64,000 nucleotides of DNA. It comes from Candidatus Amarobacillus elongatus (GTDB lineage: Bacteria; Chloroflexota; Dehalococcoidia; Tepidiformales; Tepidiformaceae). A program made the position numbers and the translations under genes. Under the pieces are notes generated by a model. That model was not told where the DNA came from. It saw only the letters and a program-made list of their open reading frames with translations, and ran no database searches. This document shows, one piece after another, positions 47,789 to 55,565 of this stretch (positions within the stretch are counted from its first letter, which is position 1; each line of letters begins with the position of its first letter). Where the stretch lies: assembly GCA_016703545.1 (NCBI GenBank), contig JADJBX010000005.1, forward strand, positions 124,001-188,000. Reading direction: 5' to 3'.

Positions 47789-49018
47789 ATGTCTGAAACC
47801 GAACGCAAAGCAGCCGACCCCCGCAAGTCGATCGACCAGCTTCTTGAACAGCTCGATGTGCAGCCCGTTGCCGATGGGTTCATTGGCCGCGTGAAGCAGG
47901 ATGAGGGCCGCCTGTTCGGGGGGCTCGTGCTGGCGCAATCCATCATGGCCGCGGGCCGCGCCGAGGCGACCGGGAACATCCATTCGATGCACGCGTACTT
48001 CCTCCGCGCGGGGAGGCCGGCGAAGGACATCACGTACCGCGTGGAGCGTATCCGCGACGGCCGGAACTTCACGACGCGGCGGGTCACGGCGCTTCAGGAC
48101 GGCGACGTAATCTTCGAGGCGTCGGTGGGGTTCGTGGCGCCGGAAGAGGGGCACTTCGCCTACCAGGAGCCGATGCCGGAGGCGCCGGACCCGGAAGAGC
48201 TGCCTTCGTGGTGGGAGTCCATGGCGCGGTCGGCGCAGATGCCATCGATGCCGCCGCCGATGATGCGCCACCGGAACCGGGGCTTCTTCAACCCGATCGA
48301 CATCCGCGCGGCGCAGGGGAACCCGCGGGCGGAGGGGCTTCCGCACCGCACCGTATGGGGCCGGCCCGTGGCATCACTGCCCGAGGACCCGCTGATCCAC
48401 GCGGCGGCGCTGGCGTGGCTGAGCGACAGCGGCATGGTGGCGACGGTGGCGCAGCGGTTCGGGATGTGGCAGCCCGGTGGAGCGACAGCGAGCCTCGACC
48501 ACGCCATCTGGTGGCACCATCCACCGCGCTTCGACGACTGGGTGTTGTACGCGACGGACAGCCCGATCGCGCAATCGGCACGCGCGCTGATGTGGGGTGG
48601 GATGTATTCGAAGGCGGGTGTGCGGGTTGCGAGCGTGGCGCAGGAAGGGCTGTTCGGGCGCCGCAGCCGCGGGCGTAGCGGGAGTCGTCACGGGCATGGC
48701 CCGGGCGAATGTAACCAGGTTAACAATCCGGTATTGAATGGCTGCCTGGAGGTTGGCAGACTCCCGCTGATCAGCGAACCGCCTCCGTTCGTAAGGACGG
48801 TGGGCGAGCCCCATTCGCGGTTCGCGAATCGCCTCCCTGCCGCGCTGTGCCAGCGATTGACTGGCGCGGGGCGGCGCGAGGGTGCTGCGCCGGGTTCTCC
48901 AGCCGGCGGCGGGCGCCAGGCGTGCCCGGGATGCGCCTTCGTGGCGGCCCCCCGTCCACGGGCGCGAGGACGGGGGGCCGCCGGGGAAGCCCCTTGCGCC
49001 GTCCGAAGCGGGATGTGA
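47789..49018 (+). CDS. tesB: Acyl-CoA thioesterase II (TesB type), end uncertain
   Basis: A double hot-dog thioesterase that releases free acids from acyl-CoA. The first domain contains GRLFGGLVLAQSIMAAGRAE and HSMHAYFLRAGRP; the second LAWLSDSGMVATVAQRFGM, SLDHAIWWHHPPRFDDWVL and ending VRVASVAQEGLF, which is where the family stops. The open frame continues ~115 low-complexity residues to 49018. A single indel near 48660 would instead end it at TAG 48676-48678 (…APQPRA). Start unclear: ATG 47717, 47777 or 47789; the last is chosen by homology. Confidence 0.85.
   Translation: MSETERKAADPRKSIDQLLEQLDVQPVADGFIGRVKQDEGRLFGGLVLAQSIMAAGRAEATGNIHSMHAYFLRAGRPAKDITYRVERIRDGRNFTTRRVTALQDGDVIFEASVGFVAPEEGHFAYQEPMPEAPDPEELPSWWESMARSAQMPSMPPPMMRHRNRGFFNPIDIRAAQGNPRAEGLPHRTVWGRPVASLPEDPLIHAAALAWLSDSGMVATVAQRFGMWQPGGATASLDHAIWWHHPPRFDDWVLYATDSPIAQSARALMWGGMYSKAGVRVASVAQEGLFGRRSRGRSGSRHGHGPGECNQVNNPVLNGCLEVGRLPLISEPPPFVRTVGEPHSRFANRLPAALCQRLTGAGRREGAAPGSPAGGGRQACPGCAFVAAPRPRARGRGAAGEAPCAVRSGM
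48765..48825. repeat. Inverted repeats in the tesB-cysE interval
   Basis: The perfect palindrome CGCTGATCAGCG (48765-48776) overlaps GCGAACCG (48774-48781), which pairs with CGGTTCGC (48818-48825). The DNA here is less GC-rich than its surroundings. It could be a structured leader of cysE or a small intergenic repeat. Confidence 0.45.
48943..48982. terminator. Strong hairpin before cysE
   Basis: A perfect 14-bp stem (GGCGGCCCCCCGTC, 48943-48956, with 48969-48982) and 12-base loop; no T-run follows. It may end tesB transcription or attenuate cysE. Confidence 0.5.
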
Positions 49019-49020
49019 TG

Positions 49021-49026
49021 TACGCT
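49021..49026 (+). promoter_or_regulatory. -10 hexamer TACGCT, leaderless arrangement
   Basis: TACGCT ends six bases before ATG 49033 of cysE, without a ribosome site. Confidence 0.45.
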
Positions 49027-49032
49027 CTTGGC

Positions 49033-49734
49033 ATGGGGTTGATCGCCGAGATCCGGGACGATATCCGCGCGACGCTGCAGCGTGACCCGGCCGCGAGAAG
49101 CGCGGCGGCGGTCATGCTGTTCTATCCGGGGTTTCACGCGCGGCTGGCCCACCGGCTGGCGCACGCGCTCTACCGGCGGCGTGTCCCGCTCGCGCCGCTC
49201 GCGATCACGTACGCGGCGCGGTTCGTCACCGGTATCGAAATCCACCCCGGCGCGACCATCGGGCCGCGGTTCTTCATCGACCACGGCATGGGCGTCGTCG
49301 TCGGGGAGACGGCCGAGATTGGCGCGGACGTGATGCTCTACCAGGGGGTGACACTCGGCGGGACCAGCACGCGGCGGGTCAAGCGCCACCCCACCCTGCG
49401 CGACGGCGTCGTGGTGGGCGCCGGGGCGAAGGTGATTGGTGCGGTGACGATTGGCGAGAACGCGCGCGTGGGGGCTGGTTCCGTCGTGGTCACGAACGTG
49501 CCGGCGAACGCGACCATCGTGGGCGTGCCGGGGCACATCGTCGCCTTCCGGGACGAATCGAACGGCGTCCTGCAGCGGCTGCCAGACCCGGAATGGGAAC
49601 GGATGAACGACCTCGACCGGCGGATGCGGGAGCTGCACGACCAGCTGGACCACCTCGACGAGCACCTGCGGGACCTTCACGACGGGCACCATTCGGAGGA
49701 AGAGCCGGCGCGGGAACGTGCTTCCCGGGGGTAA
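49033..49734 (+). CDS. cysE: Serine O-acetyltransferase
   Basis: The first enzyme of cysteine synthesis, acetylating serine with acetyl-CoA. The short form (~233 residues) has the N-terminal helical part FYPGFHARLAHRLAHALY and a left-handed beta helix of hexapeptide repeats: GIEIHPGATIGPRFFIDHGM, VVVGETAEIGADVMLYQGVT, LGGTS and GAKVIGAVTIGENARVGAGS. The C-terminus is a coiled, His/Asp-rich helix (LHDQLDHLDEHLRDLHDG). ATG 49033 is preferred because TACGCT lies six bases upstream; ATG 49018 is also in frame. Confidence 0.93.
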   Translation: MGLIAEIRDDIRATLQRDPAARSAAAVMLFYPGFHARLAHRLAHALYRRRVPLAPLAITYAARFVTGIEIHPGATIGPRFFIDHGMGVVVGETAEIGADVMLYQGVTLGGTSTRRVKRHPTLRDGVVVGAGAKVIGAVTIGENARVGAGSVVVTNVPANATIVGVPGHIVAFRDESNGVLQRLPDPEWERMNDLDRRMRELHDQLDHLDEHLRDLHDGHHSEEEPARERASRG

Positions 49735-49776
49735 CGCGAACTGGCTCCCAAACGGGCGCTGGCGCATCCTAACGGC

Positions 49777-50997
49777 ATGCTCGTAGTCCAGAAGTACGGC
49801 GGCAGTTCCGTCGCCAATGCGGAGCTCATCCGGAACGTCTCGCGGCGGATCGCGCGGCGCATCGCCGCGGGCGACCAGGTCGTGGCGGTGGTTTCGGCGA
49901 TGGGCGACACGACCGACGACCTGCTCGCGCTGGCGACATCGATCACGGACGACCCGAACCCGCGCGAACTCGACATGCTGGTGGCGACGGGGGAGCAGGT
50001 CTCGTGCGCGCTGGTGGCGATGGCGCTGCAGTCCATCGGCGTCAACGCGGTGAGTCTCACGGGGCAGCAGGCGGGGATCTTCACGGGTTCGCAGCAGCAC
50101 CAGGCGGGGCGGGTCTCGCGGGTGCAGGCCGACCGCGTGCGGCAGGAGCTGGACGCGGGGCGGACGCCGGTGGTGGCGGGCTTCCAGGGCATCACGGAGG
50201 ACTTCGAGATCGTCACGCTGGGGCGCGGCGCGAGCGACCTGACGGGGATCGTCCTCGCGATCGCGCTGGGGGCCGACCGGTACGAGAACTGCAAGGACGT
50301 GACCGGGATCTACACGACGGACCCGCGCATCGAGCCGATGGCGCGGCAGCTGAAGGACATCACCTACGAGGAGATGCTGGAGCTGGCGACGCAGGGATCG
50401 CAGGTGATGCACAACCGGGCGGTGGAGCTGGCCTCGGTGTACAACCTGCCCATCATGGTGACATCGAGCATGGTCGATGCGCCGGGCACCCTGATCCACG
50501 GAGGGACGGAGTTGGAAGAACGGAATCGCGTGCGCGCGATCGCGCATGGCCTCGACGTGGCGAAGGTGACCGTGCGGCAGGTGCCGGACCGGCCGGGGAT
50601 CGCCGCCCACATCTTCGAACCGCTGGCCGAGGCAGGGATCAGCGTCGACACCATCGTCCAGAACGCAAGCGACCACAACCTGACGGACCTGACGTTCACC
50701 ATCGGCCGCAAGGACCTGAAGCGGACGGAAGCACTCATGCCTTCGATCTGCCAATCGGTGGGCGCGGGCGGGTACGTGGCGAACGGCGAACTGGGCAAGG
50801 TCAGCATCGTCGGCGTGGGGATTCAGACGGCGCACGGGTACGCGGCACGGATGTTCCGCACCCTGACGGATGCGGGGATAAACATCGAACTGATCACGAC
50901 GAGCGAGATCCGGCTGACGTGCATCATTGATTCGGGGCGGGTGCACGACGCCGTGCGGGCGTTGCACGCGGCCTTCGAACTTGAGAAGGCGGAGTAG
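49777..50997 (+). CDS. lysC: Aspartate kinase
   Basis: Aspartokinase phosphorylates aspartate at the head of the lysine, threonine and methionine pathways. The 406-residue protein has the kinase domain (VQKYGGSSVAN, LVATGEQVSCALVAMAL, GFQGITEDFEIVTLGRG) and two C-terminal ACT domains for allosteric control (starting near VRQVPDRPGIAAHIFEPLAE and VSIVGVGIQTAHGYAARMF). Unusually, the conserved GRGGSDTTA reads GRGASDLTG. CATCCT lies six bases before the ATG, with no ribosome site. Confidence 0.95.
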   Translation: MLVVQKYGGSSVANAELIRNVSRRIARRIAAGDQVVAVVSAMGDTTDDLLALATSITDDPNPRELDMLVATGEQVSCALVAMALQSIGVNAVSLTGQQAGIFTGSQQHQAGRVSRVQADRVRQELDAGRTPVVAGFQGITEDFEIVTLGRGASDLTGIVLAIALGADRYENCKDVTGIYTTDPRIEPMARQLKDITYEEMLELATQGSQVMHNRAVELASVYNLPIMVTSSMVDAPGTLIHGGTELEERNRVRAIAHGLDVAKVTVRQVPDRPGIAAHIFEPLAEAGISVDTIVQNASDHNLTDLTFTIGRKDLKRTEALMPSICQSVGAGGYVANGELGKVSIVGVGIQTAHGYAARMFRTLTDAGINIELITTSEIRLTCIIDSGRVHDAVRALHAAFELEKAE

Positions 50998-51036
50998 AGA
51001 GAGAAGAGAAAGGAGACAGGAGAAAGGAGAAAAGAG
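50995..51036 (+). repeat. Oligopurine tract after lysC
   Basis: A run of G and A with two interruptions directly follows the lysC stop. It contains AGAGAAAGGAG (51005-51015), the same core as in the 11221-11348 inverted repeat. Confidence 0.5.
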
Positions 51037-51122
51037 CGTGCGGCCGGGGGCGATGGACAGGCGTGCGCGCGAGTTGGGGCTGACGGCGCTAGACTCCCCG
51101 CACGACCGTACGGAGGAGTTCC

Positions 51123-52337
51123 ATGCCCGCACTCGATGGCATCACCGTCCTTGACCTGACGCAGTACGAGGCGGGGACGAGCTGTACACAGTACCTCGCG
51201 TGGTTTGGCGCGGACGTCATCAAGATCGAGCAGCCCGGCAGCGGCGACCCGGGGCGCTCGACGTCCGGGACGGGCGTGGATTCGCTGTACTTCATGTCGT
51301 TCAACCACAACAAGCGGAGCGTGGCGCTGAACCTCGGCGACCCCCGCGGGCGCGAGCTGTTCCTCGAGCTGGTGAAGCAGGCGGACGTGGTCACGGAGAA
51401 CTTCACCCTCGGGATCATGGAGAAGCTTGGGATCGGGTGGGACGTGCTGCGGGAGGTGAACCCGCGCGTCATCTACGGGACGATCAAGGGGTTCGGGACG
51501 AGCGGGCCGCGATCGCAGTACAAGTGCTTCGACTGGGTGGCGCAGGCGGCCGGCGGCAGCTTCAGCATCACGGGGGAGCCGGGAGGGCCGCCGGTGAAGC
51601 CGGGGGCGACGGTGGCGGATACGGGCTCGGGGATGCACCTCGCGATGGGCATCCTGGCCGCACTGCTGCAGCGGCAGGTCACGGGGCGCGGGCAGATGAT
51701 CGAGATCGCGATGCAGGAGACGGTCGCGAACTACATGCGCATGCCGATGTCCGGGCGGGAGCGGTTCCCGGGGGCGATCCAGCGGCGGGGGTCCGGGGCA
51801 TCGGGGATGCCGGCGACGGGGATGTACCCGTGCGCGCCGGGCGGGCCGAACGACTACGTGTACATCCACATCGTGACGCAGCGGATGTGGGACTCGCTGA
51901 CCATCGCCATCGACCGGCCGGAGATGCAGGCGGATGAGCGCTTCGCCACGATCCTTTCGCGGGCGGAGAACGCCGACGCGATCAGGGAGGCCGTGAGCGG
52001 CTGGACGATGCAGCGGACGAAGTGGGAGGCGATGGAGCAGCTGGCGGACGGGGGCGTGCCGGCCTCGGCGGTGTTCGATACCGAGGACGTGCTGAACGAC
52101 CCACACCTGCGCGCGCGGGACATGATCCAGACCATTCACCATCCGACGCGCGGTGACTGGGAGATGCTGGCGCCGCCCATCCACATGAGCGATTCCGCGG
52201 TAGCGATGACGCCGGCCCCATTGCTGGGGCAGCACACGGCGGAGGTGCTGGGCGAGCGTCTGGGGCTGGACGCGGCGGCGGTCGGGAAGCTCGCGGCGGA
52301 AGGGGTCGCCGGGCAGTGGGCGCCGCCCGCACCGTAA
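51123..52337 (+). CDS. CaiB/BaiF (class III) CoA-transferase
   Basis: A 404-residue family III CoA-transferase that moves CoA between organic acids through an interlocked dimer. The N-terminal Rossmann segment reads GITVLDLTQYEAGTSCTQYL and AWFGADVIKIEQPGSGDPGR; the nucleophilic aspartate is in VADTGSGMHLAMGILAAL. Alpha-methylacyl-CoA racemases share the fold but have a His/Asp pair instead. TAGACT near 51091 and GGAGGAG before the ATG give a normal promoter and leader. Confidence 0.92.
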   Translation: MPALDGITVLDLTQYEAGTSCTQYLAWFGADVIKIEQPGSGDPGRSTSGTGVDSLYFMSFNHNKRSVALNLGDPRGRELFLELVKQADVVTENFTLGIMEKLGIGWDVLREVNPRVIYGTIKGFGTSGPRSQYKCFDWVAQAAGGSFSITGEPGGPPVKPGATVADTGSGMHLAMGILAALLQRQVTGRGQMIEIAMQETVANYMRMPMSGRERFPGAIQRRGSGASGMPATGMYPCAPGGPNDYVYIHIVTQRMWDSLTIAIDRPEMQADERFATILSRAENADAIREAVSGWTMQRTKWEAMEQLADGGVPASAVFDTEDVLNDPHLRARDMIQTIHHPTRGDWEMLAPPIHMSDSAVAMTPAPLLGQHTAEVLGERLGLDAAAVGKLAAEGVAGQWAPPAP

Positions 52338-52393
52338 CGCGCTGCCACCGAACCGTTCCTCGGGCGGGCTGATTCCGTTCCGAGAATCAGGGT

Positions 52394-52981
52394 ATGAACC
52401 GGTCGATGATCGCCCTGGCGGGGTGTGTGCTGGGCGCGGGCGCGTTCGCGTACTGCGGCGGGGTCGGCACCAGCGGCGCCACGGAACCGGCCGTCCCGAC
52501 GGCCGAGGCGCCGCACGTGAGTTCGAAGGCGAGCGTCACGGGTACCGAGGCACCGACGGCGGGAGCCGCGCACGCCACTGAAACGGTCGCGCACCCGACG
52601 ACGAAGGCGACGACGGGGAGCCCGACGCCCACGCCGACACGGGAGCGGATTTCGCTTGCGCAGCTGCGCGGTTCGACGGCATCGACGCCCGTGCCCACCG
52701 TGCGAACAAGTTCCGGGGGGACGACCGGAGGGTCCGGCCGGGTGGCGACGCCGCCTCCACCACCGGTCGTCGCGACGCCTGTGCCACCCGAGCCCACATC
52801 GCAGCCGACGACGGCGGCCACGCCCGATGCCCCCACGGCGACGCCCTCACCGGCACCCTCGACGCCGACACCGCCACCGCTTCAGCCGGGTACGCCCCCA
52901 GCCGAGCCTTCGGAGCCGCCGCCGCTGCCACCGTTGCCGACGGTGGGCCCGAAAACGGGAACGCCGCCCACCGAGGGGTGA
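52394..52981 (+). CDS. Exported Thr/Pro-rich protein
   Basis: A 195-residue protein with a short signal peptide (MNRSMIALAGCVLGAGAFAY); Cys11 or Cys21 could be a lipid-attachment site. The rest is disordered, dominated by Thr, Pro, Ala and Ser (for example SPTPTPT, TPPPPPVVATPVPPEPT). It is probably a secreted or anchored stalk-like protein; no domain is recognised. No ribosome site evident. Confidence 0.6.
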   Translation: MNRSMIALAGCVLGAGAFAYCGGVGTSGATEPAVPTAEAPHVSSKASVTGTEAPTAGAAHATETVAHPTTKATTGSPTPTPTRERISLAQLRGSTASTPVPTVRTSSGGTTGGSGRVATPPPPPVVATPVPPEPTSQPTTAATPDAPTATPSPAPSTPTPPPLQPGTPPAEPSEPPPLPPLPTVGPKTGTPPTEG

Positions 52982-53011
52982 GCGGCGGAATTGGGGCGCG
53001 CCGGACCCGGG

Positions 53012-53533
53012 TCAGGGGACGGTCAGGATGAGCTGGCCACGCTGGGGCTGGCCGTTGCAGCTGAAGCGGAACTCACCGGGACGGTCGGCCGTGAAGGTGT
53101 AGCTCTCGCCGCCATCGAGCGCGGCGACGGAGTCCTCGTTGTTCTTGAGCTGGCAGGGCGCACCGCCCCCATCGACGGCGATGACGGCGCCGGTTCCGCG
53201 CGGCACGACCAGCGACGCCGGCGCGAAGTTTTCGCCGACGGTGACGCTGGTGTTGCCATTGCCGATGCCGGCATTCGCGACGGCGGTCTGTTCGCCGCGC
53301 ACGTTGACGCCCTGGGCATCGCCGCGAGGGTTGGTGTCGTTGGCGTTGGAGGCGACGAGATACACGCCGACCATGCCGATTGCGACGACCACGGCGAGCA
53401 CTCCGAGGATGGGCCAGACGATCGGCGGGTGATTCGCGAAGAAGCGGCCCGGATCGCCGTGAGACGTTGGTTCGGTTCGGGACGTGGCGGGCATGTCGTG
53501 CTGCTCGCCTTCGCCTGTTGGGTGCTGCTTCAT
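53012..53533 (-). CDS. Membrane-anchored cupredoxin-like protein
   Basis: A 173-residue protein with a ~35-residue cytoplasmic tail, one transmembrane helix (PIVWPILGVLAVVVAIGMVGVYLV, residues ~37-60, written in two parts: PIVWPILGVLAVVV and AIGMVGVYLV) and an extracytoplasmic beta-sandwich. TVGENFAPASLVVPRG and YTFTADRPGEFRFSCN resemble cupredoxins; a Cys is present at the expected C-terminal ligand but the usual histidines are not obvious, so copper binding is unproven. Alternative start at ATG 53494. Confidence 0.7.
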   Translation of the reverse strand: MKQHPTGEGEQHDMPATSRTEPTSHGDPGRFFANHPPIVWPILGVLAVVVAIGMVGVYLVASNANDTNPRGDAQGVNVRGEQTAVANAGIGNGNTSVTVGENFAPASLVVPRGTGAVIAVDGGGAPCQLKNNEDSVAALDGGESYTFTADRPGEFRFSCNGQPQRGQLILTVP

Positions 53534-53568
53534 GCTGTCAGTTCAGCAAAGCGCGAATGACAGGTGTG

Positions 53569-54114
53569 CTAGCGGGATTCGGCGGGATCTTGCGACGGAG
53601 GGACGGCCTGCCAGCCGGTGATTTCGCGGCCGGACCCGGCGAGGCCGCGGGCGCGGGCCGCGGCGGCGATGGCGCGAGCGACCTCGGCTGCGAGGGCGAG
53701 GGCGGCGGCATCGAGGCCGCGCGCGGCGAGCATTTCGGGGGCGAGGAAGCGCGAGATGAACGCCTCGGGGGCCATCCAGCGGGCGGTGTGGTGTTCGCTG
53801 TTGAGGACGGGCTCGGCGCCATCGGGACAACGTGCGTTGTAGATGGCCGTGTGGGCGAGGCCCCCATCGTGGTCGTAGCTCATGATATCGGCGAGGGAGA
53901 GGGCGGCGGGATCGAGGGCGATGCCGGTCTCTTCGTGCAGTTCACGGACGGCGGTGGCGGCGGGGCGTTCGCCGGCTTCGACGTGCCCGGCGGGGATGAA
54001 CCAGCCGCCGCTGGCGAAGCCGGCCGCCCGCTTCATGACGAGGATCTCGGGGCCGCGCCAGAGCACGATGCCGGCGGTGAGTTCGTACAGGGCCACGCGC
54101 GGATGGTACAGCAC
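53569..54114 (-). CDS. NUDIX hydrolase
   Basis: A ~181-residue NUDIX hydrolase. The box is GHVEAGERPAATAVRELHEE-TG, complete in all conserved positions. C-terminal Ala-rich helices follow. GTG 54114 is taken as start because GGGGG lies upstream, though this lies inside a hairpin; GTG 54096 is the alternative. Substrate unknown. Confidence 0.85.
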   Translation of the reverse strand: MLYHPRVALYELTAGIVLWRGPEILVMKRAAGFASGGWFIPAGHVEAGERPAATAVRELHEETGIALDPAALSLADIMSYDHDGGLAHTAIYNARCPDGAEPVLNSEHHTARWMAPEAFISRFLAPEMLAARGLDAAALALAAEVARAIAAAARARGLAGSGREITGWQAVPPSQDPAESR

Positions 54115-54138
54115 GGCCCCCGGAAGGTTCCGGGGGCC
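54115..54138 (-). terminator. Palindromic hairpin after the second BON gene
   Basis: GGCCCCCGGAA (54115-54125) pairs with TTCCGGGGGCC (54128-54138), a nearly loop-free 11-bp palindrome between the BON gene stop and the NUDIX start. Confidence 0.6.
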
Positions 54139-54168
54139 GTGCGGGGCGCCAACGGCATGGGGGGAGGA

Positions 54169-55361
54169 TCAGGACGAGGAGGTACGGGCGCTGTCGGAGG
54201 CGCCGTTGGAGCCCCTGCCGATGGCCGGGCGCCGCCGGAGATGGAGGCCGCGCTGCCGGTGGACTCACCTTCGCCGCGAACCTTCAGGCGGTTGGACACG
54301 TCCTTCACGCCGGAGATGTCCTCGATGATGTCCTCGGCCAGGCGCTTCTGGCGCCGGTCCGCGACGAATCCCTCGAGGGTCACCTCGCCGTTCGAGACGC
54401 TGACATCGATGTCGGAGGCGTCGACCTGGCCGTACATGGCGAGCCGCTCGCAGACGTCCTCCTGAACGCGGTTGTCGGCGCGCTGGTAGCCACGGGGGCC
54501 ACGGCCGGTGTGTTCGCCGCGCTGGAAGACGCCGGATTCACGGCCCCAGCGGCCGGATGAGGAGAGCCCGTAGGACTCGTAGCCGTAGCCGTCGGAGCGG
54601 CCTTCGCCGCCGCCGAAGGCGCCGCCCACGCGCGGTCCGTCGGGGGATTCGTAGGCGCCGCGGCCGAACTGCGACTGGCCGCGGTACTCGCTCTCGCCGC
54701 GCTGTTCGCCGTAGCCGCCGAACTGGGAATGGCCGCGGTACTCGCCGCCACGGGTGTCGCGGCCGAAACCGCTCTCATCGCCCCACTGGTTGCCCTCGAA
54801 GGAACCGCGGTAGGGGAGTCCCTGGCTGCTCATTCCGCGACGGCCGGCGTAGCCCGGTTCGCCGCCCGAGTGGCCGCCGCCGTCCATGCCTTCGCGGGAG
54901 GTCCGTTCGCCCTGGCGGTAGCGGGGATGGTAGGGCGAAGGGGAGCCGGACCAGTCGCGGCCCTCGGCGTTGTATCCGTATTCGTTGCCGTACCCGCGCC
55001 AGTCGTCGTCGCGGTTGCGTTCGCGGGTGCCCTGGTACTCGGCGCCGGAGCCGCCGAAGTAGCCGTGGTTGCTGTAGCGGCCCTGTGCGCCGTAGCCGCT
55101 GGAATCGAACTGGCGCTGGCCGCCCTGGTCGCCGCGGCTCCACTGGCTGTAGCGGCTGTCCTGGCCGTAGCCGCGGTCCGGGTCGTCGCGGCCCGAGGGG
55201 TTTGTGAAGTTCCTACCCGAGCGATCGTTGCCGGGCGAGTCCTGGTAGCGGTAGCCGCGCGCCCAGTCATCGCGCTGGCCGGCTTCTTCGTCGTACTGCT
55301 GCTGCGGCCGGTAGGCGGCCTCGCGCTGGTGCTTCTCCAGCTTGTTCGGGTTCTTGGCCAT
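54169..55361 (-). CDS. BON-domain protein with long Tyr/Arg/Gly/Gln-rich region, paralogue
   Basis: A ~397-residue protein. Residues ~20-290 are low complexity, rich in Gly, Tyr, Arg, Ser, Gln and Asp, with repeats such as EYRGHSQFGG and EYRGQSQFGR. The C-terminal BON domain reads EDVCERLAMYGQVDASDIDV, NGEVTLEGFVADRRQKRLAE and SGVKDVSNRLKV, clearly related to the protein at 38400-39287. An indel near 54227 probably restores the ending GASDSARTSSS at 54169; as written the frame runs on to 54033 into the NUDIX gene. ATG 55361 has GGGAGG. Confidence 0.82.
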
Positions 55362-55565
55362 GGGTGCCTCCCGTGTGGGGTTTACCGTCCATGGTCCGCC
55401 CGGGTCCGTTGCGGGGGTGTCACAGGCGGCGCGAGGGGCGAAAGGGGCGTATCGAGGGATCCCGGGCAAACGCTGGGCATTGGGGGTATATCCGATGGTT
55501 TGGGCGGGACGAGGCGGGTAATGTAACGCCGCAGTAGTGGCTACCCGACGCGGGGAGGTCTCCCG

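Noticed and set aside
48679..48982. T-box or cysteine riboswitch before cysE
   Set aside because: No T-box sequence (AGGGTGGNACCGCG) or other known riboswitch core is present; only simple inverted repeats are seen.
49018..49032. Upstream ATG 49018 as cysE start
   Set aside because: It would overlap the -10 hexamer TACGCT and has no ribosome site; ATG 49033 fits the leaderless pattern. It cannot be excluded.
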